The position numbers and the translations under genes are program-made. A DNA stretch of 46,022 nt from Pseudomonadota bacterium (GTDB lineage Bacteria; Pseudomonadota; Gammaproteobacteria; Steroidobacterales; Steroidobacteraceae): positions 1-46,022 of the forward strand of contig JAKBWB010000027.1 in NCBI GenBank assembly GCA_021843755.1, given 5' to 3'. Of this stretch, positions 27,925-36,524 are shown one piece after another. A model generated the notes under the pieces. The model saw only the letters and a program-made list of their open reading frames with translations, did no database searches and was not told the DNA's origin. The first letter of the stretch is position 1. Each line of letters begins with the position of its first letter.

Positions 27925-28882
27925 GCTGTAATTCCCTTCTTCCCTCACTCCAGTACCAGGATAGCAGCGCCGGTACGCCAAAGAGAATCTCCCGCATGCG
28001 CTTGGTGAGCGAGAGGGCGAGGGCCATCTGGGGATCGATCCCGAGGAGGCTCCCGATCCCGACCAGCGTGACTTCCTGCACGCCGATGCCGGCGGGCACC
28101 ACGAAGATGAAATTGCGCGCCGCCTGGGTGAGGCTTTCCAGCACGATCGCCGTCTCGAAGCCCACCGGATGTCCGAGCCAGCGCAGTGCCAGCCAGGTCT
28201 CCACCGCGCCGGCGGCGAGCCCGGCAACCTGCCACTGCAGCGTGAGCACCCAACGCGTCCAATCGCTGATCAGCGCGCGGATCGCCGCATCGAGCGCGGC
28301 CCACTTGCCGTTGAGCAAGCGCAGCATCTCCTCGCCGAGCATGCGCACCGCGACGTGCTCCAGGCGCTCGAACAGCGAGCCGTAGTGCAGCAGGACCGCC
28401 AGCGTCACGATCACCGGCAGGCACGCCGCCAGACCGATCAGCACGGCGCTGCGCGAATGCACCGTCCCCGAGAGGCTCAGCAGACAGGTGACACCGATCA
28501 GTACGAACAGGTACTGGCTGAAGAGCGTCAACAAAATCTCCGCCGTGACACTGGCGGCGGCGGTCACACCGTTGACACCGCTCGCGGCGAGCAGCCGGAT
28601 GCCCACGAGTTCTCCACCGATGTTGGCCACCGGCAGGAGACGATTGATCGCCTCGCGCACCGAGGCGATCCAGAACAGCCGTCCCGCCTTGACCCGCTCG
28701 GGAATCAGCGCCCGCCATCCGCGCGAGTCGAGCAGGATCGGCACGGCATGGAGCGGTGCGAGCCACAGCAGCACCCAGCCGGCGTGTTCGATCGGTGTGA
28801 GGATGGCGGCGCCTTCGTGCGCGATCAGCCCGATCAGCACGATCAGGCCCACCAGCAGCGCGATGCGAAACGTGTTTCTCAT
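27899..28882 (-). CDS. hpnL: Hopanoid biosynthesis-associated membrane protein HpnL
   Basis: A 327-residue integral membrane protein of the lysylphosphatidylglycerol-synthetase transmembrane family (UPF0104-like), the group named HpnL when found in hopanoid loci. About seven to eight hydrophobic segments can be read, starting with ALLVGLIVLIGLIAHEGAAI. The NRLLPVANIGGELVGIRLL and FVVPAGIGVQEVTLVGIGSL loops are typical of the family. Its biochemical role is not established; lipid flipping or transport is a common guess. The start overlaps the hpnK stop (ATGA), and the end overlaps the diiron gene by 26 bases. Confidence 0.9.
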   Translation of the reverse strand: MRNTFRIALLVGLIVLIGLIAHEGAAILTPIEHAGWVLLWLAPLHAVPILLDSRGWRALIPERVKAGRLFWIASVREAINRLLPVANIGGELVGIRLLAASGVNGVTAAASVTAEILLTLFSQYLFVLIGVTCLLSLSGTVHSRSAVLIGLAACLPVIVTLAVLLHYGSLFERLEHVAVRMLGEEMLRLLNGKWAALDAAIRALISDWTRWVLTLQWQVAGLAAGAVETWLALRWLGHPVGFETAIVLESLTQAARNFIFVVPAGIGVQEVTLVGIGSLLGIDPQMALALSLTKRMREILFGVPALLSWYWSEGRRELQHVRGSSRL

Positions 28883-29748
28883 GCGGCACGCCGTGACCCG
28901 CCGCTCGAGCGCAGCGCGTCGGTCAAGGCCCGGAAGCCGCCGGTGCGGGCCCCCGAGGCGCGCACGGCGGCGCGCACGCGCGCGCTGAGCAGCGCGTCGA
29001 GCTCGTCACGATGGCGGTAGGCGCTCATCCCGGGCGTCAGCCCATCGCGCGTCGCGGGGTGTAAATAGATCTCGGTGAGGCCCTCGGGCAGGTGCGCGAG
29101 GATCTCGAGCAGTCGCGCCTCGTCCATCGCCCCGGTGGTCGAGATTCCGAAGAGCGTCTCGTTGCACTTGACGCCGGCGGCTCTGAGGCGCCGGCGCATC
29201 AGCGCGAGCCACGGGCTGAGCAGTGCGCCGGCGAGCCCGGCGCCGGCGCGGCGCGCAGCCCAGAGCGGCTCGCGCGGCCAGCGCATCGGTGGGGAGCCGT
29301 ATTCGGCGCCGATCGCGAGCAGCATGCCGAGCACGGTCGGATGCAGGTGAAAGTGCTTGTGAGCGTTCACGTGATCGAATGCGAGCCCGGTGGCGGCGAA
29401 GGCCGCGAACTGCGCGCGGATTTCCGCTTCGAGCTGCCGCCTGACGCGCGGCAGCGCGAAGAAGCGTGCGCCCTCGCGCGCCATCCGATCCGGGAAGCGT
29501 CCCGTACCGTCGACCAGCGCCGGAATGCGCCGGGGGGGCAGGAGCGCGTGGCCGTCGGCCAGGACAACGTGCAGCCCCACGGCCAGCTCCGGCAGCGCGC
29601 GCGCGCGCCGCACCGCATCGTCGGCGGCAGCCTCGGCCACCATCAGGCTCGTCGCGGACAGTACGCCCTGGAGTGCGGCCCGCTCGATGGCTTCGTTGAC
29701 CGCCTCGTGCAGACCGAAATCGTCCGCGGTGACGACCAGGGCCTTCAA
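28879..29748 (-). CDS. hpnK: Hopanoid N-acetylglucosamine deacetylase HpnK
   Basis: A 289-residue YdjC/ChbG-type deacetylase. In hopanoid producers HpnK removes the acetyl group from bacteriohopanetetrol-N-acetylglucosamine to give BHT-glucosamine. Metal and catalytic residues are visible in VTADDFGLHEAVNEAI (paired Asp), VGLHVVLADGH and DHVNAHKHFHLHP. The segment TEIYLHPA supplies the late His. It lies between hpnJ (10 bases) and hpnL (4-base overlap), matching its place in the headgroup pathway. Confidence 0.93.
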   Translation of the reverse strand: MKALVVTADDFGLHEAVNEAIERAALQGVLSATSLMVAEAAADDAVRRARALPELAVGLHVVLADGHALLPPRRIPALVDGTGRFPDRMAREGARFFALPRVRRQLEAEIRAQFAAFAATGLAFDHVNAHKHFHLHPTVLGMLLAIGAEYGSPPMRWPREPLWAARRAGAGLAGALLSPWLALMRRRLRAAGVKCNETLFGISTTGAMDEARLLEILAHLPEGLTEIYLHPATRDGLTPGMSAYRHRDELDALLSARVRAAVRASGARTGGFRALTDALRSSGGSRRAA

Positions 29749-29758
29749 ATGGGTGGGC

Positions 29759-31183
29759 TCAAGCCTCGTGCGCGTTGAGGAAGCGGAAGAACTCGACGCC
29801 CTCGCGCAGCCGCCGCTTGGTCATCTCCCAGCTGTGCAGCATCTCGCCGGTCAGCTCCGCGATCTTGCGCGGGCGGAAATAGAACCGCTTGTAGAAGGTC
29901 TCGACCGCGTGATAGATCTCCCGGGCCGACAGATGCGGGTAGCTGATCGGTGAGAGCTGAATGCCGCGGTCGTTGACCAGGTTGAGGTTCTCGTACGCGG
30001 CGAGCCAGCCGTTCTCGACCGCCTCCTGGTACAGCTGCGTGCCCGGATAGGGGGCGGCGAGGGACACCTGGATGGTGTGCGGGTTGATGTCGAGGGCGAA
30101 CTGGATGGTTTCGCGGATCGTCTCGGCCGTCTCCCCGGGCAGCCCCAGGATGAAGGTGCCGTGGATGGTCACGCCGAGCTTGCGGCAGTCGCTGGTGAAG
30201 CGGCGCGCGATGTCGGTCCGCAGGCCCTTCCTGATGTTGTGCAGGATCTGATCGTTGCCGGACTCGTAGCCGACCAGCAGCAGCCGCAGGCCGTTGTCCT
30301 TCATGATCTTGAGCGTCTCGTACGGGACGTTCGCCTTGGCATTGCACGACCAGGTGACCCCGAGCTTGCCCAGGCCGCGGGCAATCTCCTCGACGCGCGG
30401 GCGAAAGTCGGTGAAGGTGTCGTCGTCGAAGAAGATCTCCTTCACCTGCGGCATGTTCTCCTTGATCCAGCGTACCTCGTCGATGACGCTGGCGGGGCTG
30501 CGCACGCGGTAGCGGTGGCCGCCGACGGTCTGCGGCCAGAGGCAGAAGGTGCACTTGGAGCGGCAGCCGCGCCCCGTATAGAAAGAGACGTAGGGGTGCT
30601 GCAGATAGCCGATGAAATAATTCTCGACGGTCAGATCGCGCTTGTAGACCGGCGTCACCCACGGCAGATCGTCCATGTTCTCGATCATCGCGCGCGGCGC
30701 GTTGTGCTCGATCGTGCCATCCGGCCGGCGGAAGGACAGGCCGGTGATGTCCTTGAACGGGCGGCCCTCGGCCACCTCCTTGCAGGTGTAGTCGAATTCC
30801 TCGCGGGCCACGAAGTCGATGGCGTTCGAGGCACCGAGCGAGCCGGACGGATCGACCGCCACCTTGGCGCCGACCATGCCGACGAGCAATCGGGGGTTTT
30901 CCTGTTTCAGCAGTTCCGCCACCTTCGCATCGGTCGGAAAGGACGGCGAGCTGGTGTGCATGACCACCAGATCGTATTGGCGGGCCAGGGGCAGCACATC
31001 GGCCATCGACAGCCCGTCGGCGGGCGCATCGAGCAGGCGGCTGTCCGGCACCAGCGCGGCCGGCTGCGCGAGCCAGGTGGGGTACCAGAACGAGCGAATC
31101 TCCCGCTTGGCCTGATAACGCGCGCCCGCCCCGCCATCGAAACCGTCGAAGGAAGGGGGATGCAGAAATAAGGTTCTCATCAT
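29759..31183 (-). CDS. hpnJ: Hopanoid radical SAM protein HpnJ
   Basis: A 474-residue B12-binding-type radical SAM enzyme. HpnJ is required for the cyclitol ether headgroup, by ring contraction of BHT-glucosamine in characterised species. The N-terminal part (about residues 1-180) has the Rossmann-like cobalamin-type fold without an obvious DxHxxG motif. The 4Fe-4S cluster motif GRGCRSKCTFCLW (Cx3Cx2C) starts near residue 206, followed by EIFFDDDTF and GTFILGLPGET. Two adjacent ATGs (31183 and 31180) are possible starts. It sits 12 bases after hpnI and 10 before hpnK. Confidence 0.94.
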   Translation of the reverse strand: MMRTLFLHPPSFDGFDGGAGARYQAKREIRSFWYPTWLAQPAALVPDSRLLDAPADGLSMADVLPLARQYDLVVMHTSSPSFPTDAKVAELLKQENPRLLVGMVGAKVAVDPSGSLGASNAIDFVAREEFDYTCKEVAEGRPFKDITGLSFRRPDGTIEHNAPRAMIENMDDLPWVTPVYKRDLTVENYFIGYLQHPYVSFYTGRGCRSKCTFCLWPQTVGGHRYRVRSPASVIDEVRWIKENMPQVKEIFFDDDTFTDFRPRVEEIARGLGKLGVTWSCNAKANVPYETLKIMKDNGLRLLLVGYESGNDQILHNIRKGLRTDIARRFTSDCRKLGVTIHGTFILGLPGETAETIRETIQFALDINPHTIQVSLAAPYPGTQLYQEAVENGWLAAYENLNLVNDRGIQLSPISYPHLSAREIYHAVETFYKRFYFRPRKIAELTGEMLHSWEMTKRRLREGVEFFRFLNAHEA

Positions 31184-31195
31184 GACTTCTCGTCC

Positions 31196-32347
31196 TCACG
31201 TAACGGGGCGGGCGGAGCCATCGCGGGCCACCCGGTATCGCGCATGGCGCCATTGAACTTCGCGCGTTGCGAAGCCCCAGCACCACAGCGCAAAGCCCAA
31301 TACATCACTCACCGGCAGCAGCCAGAGGCGGCGCCAGGATTCGATCCGGCCAGGCCCTGGGGCGCCGGCTGCGAAATGTAGCATCACGCGGGCCGTCGCG
31401 GTGGCGATCAGTATGGCGAGCGCGGCCGGCCCGCCGCCCGCCAGCGCATAGCCCAGTACTGCTACGGGTAAGCTAAAGGTTACCCACAGGGTGGCGTAGC
31501 CAGCCGGCCGCACGGCCCGGATCGTGCGCAGCCAGCGGGTCTCGTGCTGCATCAGCGCGCGCCATCCCGGCTCGTCGAGCGTCGTCTCCACCACGACGCT
31601 GGAGAGCACCGTGCGCAGCCCGCGGCGGCGCGTGAGTTCGCCCAGGCGGTAATCGTCCGCAAGCTGATCGGCGATGGCGGCGAACCCGCCGATATCCTTG
31701 AGCACCGCGCGGCGCAACGCAATGGTCGCGCCGAAGGCGAACGCCCGGGAGCCGAGCCAGGAGGCCACCCGGACCGAGGGCATGAACCAGTCGTTGACGA
31801 ACAGCGCGGCGAGTTCGGAGCACACGCCCGCCGCACCCGAAGATCGGCCCGGCCGGCCGCGGTACAGGCACGTGACGATACCGACGGTGGGATCCGCGAG
31901 GGGCCCGCACACCCCCGCCAGATACCCGGCCGGCACGTGTACGTCGCTATCGGCGAGCACCAGATACTCGTGGCGCGCCGCGCGCATCATATTGATCAAA
32001 TTACTGACCTTGGCGCTGTGCCCATGGCGGCTCGAATCGACGACGATGGCGATATCGAGCGCCGGATAGCGGGCGGCGAGGGCACGCGCGATCGGGAGCG
32101 CCGGATCGGCCGGATCCTGCACGCCGAAGACGATCTGCACGCTCGAGTCGCACTGTCCGCACAGGCTCTCGAGGGCCTGCTCGAGCCCCGGCTCCGCCCC
32201 GCAGAGCGGCTTCAGAACGGTCACCGGCGCGAGCCGTTGCGGGGGCTGGGGCACCTTGTCATTGCGCGCCCGCTGCACGGCCAGATAGGCTGTCAGCAGG
32301 TAGCCGAATGCGAGGATGCCAAGGAATAGGCCCAGAGCGAGCATCAT
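31196..32347 (-). CDS. hpnI: Hopanoid glycosyltransferase HpnI
   Basis: A 383-residue membrane-bound family 2 glycosyltransferase, first gene of the minus-strand operon. HpnI adds N-acetylglucosamine to bacteriohopanetetrol. It has an N-terminal membrane helix (LALGLFLGILAFGYLLTAYL). The catalytic domain shows VTVLKPLCGAEPGLEQAL, the donor-binding LADSDVHVP (DxD), the LADDYRLGE acid and the processive-type QxxRW as QHETRWLRT. Two or three C-terminal membrane segments follow. ATG pairs at 32347 and 32344 are both possible. Divergent to idi across about 150 bases that must hold both promoters. Confidence 0.93.
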   Translation of the reverse strand: MMLALGLFLGILAFGYLLTAYLAVQRARNDKVPQPPQRLAPVTVLKPLCGAEPGLEQALESLCGQCDSSVQIVFGVQDPADPALPIARALAARYPALDIAIVVDSSRHGHSAKVSNLINMMRAARHEYLVLADSDVHVPAGYLAGVCGPLADPTVGIVTCLYRGRPGRSSGAAGVCSELAALFVNDWFMPSVRVASWLGSRAFAFGATIALRRAVLKDIGGFAAIADQLADDYRLGELTRRRGLRTVLSSVVVETTLDEPGWRALMQHETRWLRTIRAVRPAGYATLWVTFSLPVAVLGYALAGGGPAALAILIATATARVMLHFAAGAPGPGRIESWRRLWLLPVSDVLGFALWCWGFATREVQWRHARYRVARDGSARPVT

Positions 32348-32500
32348 GCCGTCAAGGAGTGATAGTGAACGTGGAGCCGGTTATCATGTCCATAGGAATC
32401 CCTACGGTGCGGACTGCCAATGAGCGACAGAGCCAGAGGGTTTCAAATCCCTGAAAGATGCATAGCGTACACGCTCGAGCCTGCGCCGGGGGGAAACGAC

Positions 32501-33103
32501 ATGATGGATCAGAGCGGTGCTTCCGCTGAGCTGTTGCCACTTGGCGACAGCGTGGCCGGAGGCGAGTCCCTTATTCTGGTGGACGAGAACGATCGGGAAG
32601 TCGGTTACGCGAGCCGGGCCCGCTGTCACGAGGGCTCGGGGCTGCTGCACCGGGCGTTCTCGCTCTTTATCTTCAATGGCCGCGGCGAGGTCTTGATCCA
32701 GCAGCGCGCAGCGGGCAAGCGGCTCTGGCCGCTATACTGGTCCAATAGCTGCTGCAGCCACCCGCACCGAGCGGAGAGCTTGGACGTGGCTATTCATCGG
32801 CGGCTGGACGAGGAGCTGGGGCTCAAGTGCCCCTTGCAGTTTCTATTCAAATTCAAGTATCAAGCACAATTCGACGGAGCAGGTGCCGAGCATGAGCTGT
32901 GCTCGGTATTCATCGGGCGCTCGGTCGCGCCGGTGCGCGCCAATGGTGCGGAGGTCACGGCCTGGCGCTGGATCGGACCCGAGGCGCTCGATGCCGAGAT
33001 GCGCGATGCGGGCGCCGCGCGCTTTACGCCCTGGTTCACCCAGGAGTGGGAGCGGATCAGGCGGGATCACCAGGCGGCCGTGCGTGCGCTGGTGCACGGC
33101 TAG
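32501..33103 (+). CDS. idi: Isopentenyl-diphosphate isomerase, type I
   Basis: A 200-residue Nudix-fold enzyme that interconverts IPP and DMAPP, needed to prime FPP synthesis. The active-site Cys is in WSNSCCSHPHR, and the catalytic Glu region is GAEHELCSVFIG. The Nudix-like helix AIHRRLDEELGL and the closing WRWIGPEAL are also present. ATG 32420 opens the same frame 27 codons earlier without a ribosome binding site. ATG 32501 follows GGGGGAAA at good spacing and gives the standard length, so I prefer it. A type I idi at the head of a hopanoid transcript suggests dedicated precursor supply. Confidence 0.92.
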   Translation: MMDQSGASAELLPLGDSVAGGESLILVDENDREVGYASRARCHEGSGLLHRAFSLFIFNGRGEVLIQQRAAGKRLWPLYWSNSCCSHPHRAESLDVAIHRRLDEELGLKCPLQFLFKFKYQAQFDGAGAEHELCSVFIGRSVAPVRANGAEVTAWRWIGPEALDAEMRDAGAARFTPWFTQEWERIRRDHQAAVRALVHG

Positions 33104-33178
33104 ACAGGAAACAGGCAACAGCCCCGGTGGCGGGGCTGGCTGGCGGCCCGGGCGCCGGTACAACACTGGGAGACGGAT

Positions 33179-34336
33179 TTGGGTATTCCACTGATTCAAA
33201 AGTACCGGGTCGCCCGATACATCCTCGGCCGCAAGCTGCGCGGGCAGAAGCGCTATCCGCTGGTGCTGATGCTCGAGCCGCTCTTTCAGTGCAATCTGGC
33301 CTGTGCCGGATGCGGCAAGATCGATTACCCGAAGGAGATCCTGCAGCAGCGCCTCTCGGTGGACAAGGCGCTCGCCGCCGTGGAGGAATGCGGCGCTCCC
33401 ATGGTGTCGATTCCCGGCGGCGAGCCGCTGATCCACAAGGACATGCCGCAGATCGTGGCCGGCATCGTGCAGCGCAAGCGTTTCGTGTATCTGTGCACCA
33501 ACGCGATCCTGCTCGCCAAGCACATCGACGAGTACCGCCCATCCCCGTACCTCACCTTTTCGGTCCACCTGGACGGCAACCGCGCGCGCCACGACGAGTC
33601 GGTCTGTCAGGAGGGGGTGTTCGACAAGGCAGTCGCGGCGATCCGCCTGGCCCGCTCCAAGGGCTTCCGCGTGACGGTCAACTGCACGCTGTTTCAGAAC
33701 GAAGATCCCGATGACGTGGCCGATTTCTTCGACACCGCGATGCAGCTCGGGGTCGAAGGGATCATGGTCTCGCCGGGGTACAGCTATCAGCACGCCCCCC
33801 GTCAGGACGTGTTCCTCGGGCGCAGCGCGAGCAAGAACCTGTTCCGGGCGATCTTCGCCCGCGGCCGCGCGCGCCGGGCGCGCTGGTCGTTCAACCATTC
33901 GGCGCTGTTCCTCGATTTCCTCGCCGGCAATCAGGCCTACCAGTGCACGCCCTGGAGCACCCCGACGTACAACATTTTCGGCTGGCAGCGGCCCTGCTAT
34001 CTGCTGACCGGAGAGGGGTACGCCGACAGCTTCCGCGCGCTGATGGCCGATACCGAGTGGGAGCGCTACGGCGTCGGACGCAACCCGCTGTGCAACAACT
34101 GCATGGCGCACTGCGGCTACGAGGGCACCGCGGTCGATGACGCGTTCGCCCATCCGCTGAAGGCGCTGTGGCGCGCGCTGCGCGGACCGCGCCTGACCGG
34201 CCCGATGGCCCCCGAGCTGCCCTTGCTTTACGAGGAGCCGCCGCTGAAGACGCAGGTGCCCGCCGAAGTGCGGATCCCGCTCGCTGAGGTTGGCCAGGCC
34301 GCGAACCGGGAAGGACGCCGTGTCAGCGGCGCCTGA
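33179..34336 (+). CDS. hpnH: Adenosylhopane synthase HpnH (radical SAM)
   Basis: A 385-residue radical SAM protein that adds a 5'-deoxyadenosyl group to diploptene, making adenosylhopane and opening the route to extended C35 hopanoids. The cluster motif is FQCNLACAGCGK (Cx3Cx2C), followed by VSIPGGEPLIHKDM, FSVHLDGNRARHDE and GIMVSPGYSY. A C-terminal cysteine set (PLCNNCMAHCGYEG) matches the SPASM-like end of HpnH. The start is TTG 33179, backed by GGGAG a few bases upstream and by homology at GIPLIQKYRV. The last 17 bases overlap ispA. Confidence 0.95.
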   Translation: MGIPLIQKYRVARYILGRKLRGQKRYPLVLMLEPLFQCNLACAGCGKIDYPKEILQQRLSVDKALAAVEECGAPMVSIPGGEPLIHKDMPQIVAGIVQRKRFVYLCTNAILLAKHIDEYRPSPYLTFSVHLDGNRARHDESVCQEGVFDKAVAAIRLARSKGFRVTVNCTLFQNEDPDDVADFFDTAMQLGVEGIMVSPGYSYQHAPRQDVFLGRSASKNLFRAIFARGRARRARWSFNHSALFLDFLAGNQAYQCTPWSTPTYNIFGWQRPCYLLTGEGYADSFRALMADTEWERYGVGRNPLCNNCMAHCGYEGTAVDDAFAHPLKALWRALRGPRLTGPMAPELPLLYEEPPLKTQVPAEVRIPLAEVGQAANREGRRVSGA

Positions 34337-35225
34337 ACGCTTCCCGGCGCAGCTCGAGCAATGGCGCGCGCGCATGGAGGATGCCCTGGCGCGCCGCCTG
34401 CCGCGCGTGGACCGCACTCCCGAGCGGCTGCACGCGGCCATGCACTACAGCGTACTCGGCGGCGGCAAGCGCGTGCGGCCGATCCTGCTGCTCGCCACCG
34501 CGCGTACGCTGGGGTTGCCCGAGGAGCGCGTGGAGGCGGCGGCCTGCGCGCTCGAGCTGGTGCACGTCTACTCGCTGGTGCACGATGATCTGCCCGCGAT
34601 GGATGACGACGATCTGCGCCGTGGCCGCCCGACCTGTCACAAGGCCTACGATGAGGCCACCGCGCTGCTGGTCGGCGATGCGCTGCAATCGCTCGCTTTC
34701 GAGCTGCTCGCGCGCGATCCGGGATTGCCCGACTCGGGCGCGGTGCGCGCGTGCCTCGTCGGCCTGTTGGCCGAGGCGATCGGCAGTCTCGGCATGGCCG
34801 GCGGACAGGCGCTCGATCTGCAGTCCGAGGGACGCCGCCTCGAGATCGAGCAGGTCGAGCGCATGCATGCGCTGAAGACCGGGGCGCTGATCCGCGCCAG
34901 CGTCATGATGGGCGCGGCGTGTGTGCCCGATCTCGAGCCGCATCGGGAGCGCGCCCTGGCCGGATTCGCCGCGCCGATCGGGCTGGCGTTTCAGATCCAG
35001 GACGATCTGCTCGATGAGCTCGGTGACACGGCCACGCTCGGCAAGGCGGCCCAATCGGACCGCCGGCGCGGCAAGTCGACGTATCCGGCGATCCTCGGCA
35101 TTGCCGCCTCTCAGGAGCGTGTCCGGCGCCTGAGCGAGCAGGCGCTCGAATCGCTCGCGCCCTTCGGCGCGGCCGCCGAGCCGCTGCGGGCGGTGGCCGA
35201 GTGGCTGCTGACGCGCCGCAACTGA
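34320..35225 (+). CDS. ispA: Farnesyl diphosphate synthase
   Basis: A 301-residue short-chain trans-prenyl diphosphate synthase making FPP from DMAPP and two IPP. The first Asp-rich motif is DDLPAMDDDDLRRG (from residue 89) and the second is QIQDDLLDELGD. GGGKRVRPILLLA binds the IPP diphosphate. AYDEATALLVGDALQ and GQALDLQSEG are typical of the bacterial IspA group. GTG 34320, inside the 3' end of hpnH, is the likely start, with AAGGA five bases before it. Placement directly before the squalene synthase fits FPP supply for hopanoids. Confidence 0.94.
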   Translation: MSAAPERFPAQLEQWRARMEDALARRLPRVDRTPERLHAAMHYSVLGGGKRVRPILLLATARTLGLPEERVEAAACALELVHVYSLVHDDLPAMDDDDLRRGRPTCHKAYDEATALLVGDALQSLAFELLARDPGLPDSGAVRACLVGLLAEAIGSLGMAGGQALDLQSEGRRLEIEQVERMHALKTGALIRASVMMGAACVPDLEPHRERALAGFAAPIGLAFQIQDDLLDELGDTATLGKAAQSDRRRGKSTYPAILGIAASQERVRRLSEQALESLAPFGAAAEPLRAVAEWLLTRRN

Positions 35226-35236
35226 TTCCTGCCGGG

Positions 35237-36376
35237 ATGCTCATGCCAGATCTGCCCGAGTCCGACGCGGCTTTCCAGGACCAGATCCTGCCGCTGGTGT
35301 CGCGTACCTTCGCGCTGACCATTCCGCAGCTGCCCGCGGCGCTGTGCACGCCGGTCACCAGCGCTTATCTGCTGTGCCGCATCGCCGACACGATCGAGGA
35401 CGAGCCGGGGCTCTCGGCCGCCGATACCCATCGTTTCCTGCGGCGTTTCACGGCCGTGGTGCAGGGCCGGGAGGATGCGCAGCGCTTCGCCGCCGAGGTC
35501 GTGCCGCACCTCGGCGACAGCACGCTCGCGGCCGAGCGCGAGCTGGTGGCCAACACCGCGCGCGTGATGCGCGTGGTTGCGCGCTTCGAGCCGCGCCAGC
35601 GCGCCGCCATCTGCCGCTGCATCGAGGTGATGGGCCACGGCATGCATCAATTCCAGCGGACCGCGAGCCTGCGGGGCCTGGAGCGGGCGAGCGATCTTGA
35701 CGCCTACTGCTACTACGTCGCCGGGATCGTCGGCGAGACGCTCACGGAGCTGTTCTGCGCCTACTCGAGTCAGATCGAGCGCCACCATCGGCGGCTCTAC
35801 GCGCTCGCGCCGTCCTTCGGCCAAGGTCTGCAGATGACCAACATCCTGAAGGATGTCTGGGAGGATCGCGCGCGCGGGGCGTGCTGGCTGCCGCAGGAGG
35901 TGTTCAGCCGCCATGGCGTCGACCTCGCCACGCTCACACCCGAGCGCAGCGATGCGCGCTTTCACGCCGGCATGATGGAGCTCGCCGGGGTCGCGCACCG
36001 CCACCTGCGCAACGCGCTCGCCTTTACTCTGCTGATCCCCGCCGAAGAGACCGGCATCCGCAAGTTCTGCCTGTGGGCGATCGGGCTCGCGGCGCTCTCG
36101 CTGCGCAAGATCCAGGACAATCCGGGCTTCACCGCCGGCAGCCAGGTGAAGGTGTCGCGCTCGGCCGTGGCGATGACTCAGACGCTGACCAACCTGTCGG
36201 TGCGCAACGATTCGATGTTGCGGCGGCTGTTCGAGCGCGCCGCGCGCGGGCTGCCGCTCGCGGCGCACGAAGTGCCGCTGCGTCCGGCGGACGTGCCGGC
36301 CTTCGACGGTGCGGACGGGGACACCGCTCAGGATGCGTACGGCGAGGGTATGCCGTGCCAAGGCGCCGCGCCTTGA
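35237..36376 (+). CDS. Squalene synthase-type enzyme (squalene/phytoene synthase family)
   Basis: A 379-residue enzyme of the squalene/phytoene synthase family. The two Mg-diphosphate-binding motifs are DTIED (51-55) and DVWED (206-210). SRTFALTIPQLP and LDAYCYYVAGIVGETLTELF match the pattern of one-step squalene synthases, which also carry QMTNILKDVWED and WLPQEVF. The length is well above the 270-290 residues of HpnC and HpnD, and no hpnC or hpnE is present nearby. The enzyme therefore probably turns two FPP straight into squalene using NADPH. ATG 35237 is chosen, with ATG 35243 and GTG 35201 possible. No C-terminal membrane anchor is visible. It sits 11 bases after ispA. Confidence 0.88.
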   Translation: MLMPDLPESDAAFQDQILPLVSRTFALTIPQLPAALCTPVTSAYLLCRIADTIEDEPGLSAADTHRFLRRFTAVVQGREDAQRFAAEVVPHLGDSTLAAERELVANTARVMRVVARFEPRQRAAICRCIEVMGHGMHQFQRTASLRGLERASDLDAYCYYVAGIVGETLTELFCAYSSQIERHHRRLYALAPSFGQGLQMTNILKDVWEDRARGACWLPQEVFSRHGVDLATLTPERSDARFHAGMMELAGVAHRHLRNALAFTLLIPAEETGIRKFCLWAIGLAALSLRKIQDNPGFTAGSQVKVSRSAVAMTQTLTNLSVRNDSMLRRLFERAARGLPLAAHEVPLRPADVPAFDGADGDTAQDAYGEGMPCQGAAP

Positions 36377-36524
36377 GCTGCTGCGCCAGCCCCGAAGGAA
36401 CGGGCGCACCGGAACCGGCAGACCGAGGCCATAGGCCAAGAACAACCATGCATCCTTGTCCAAGCAACAGCCGAAATGGCAGCTCCCGCGCCGATGTGCC
36501 GGCGGTGTGCGCGCCGGGAATCGT

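Noticed and set aside
32420-32500. An N-terminal extension of Idi from ATG 32420
   Set aside because: No ribosome binding site there; ATG 32501 has GGGGGAAA and gives the standard length.
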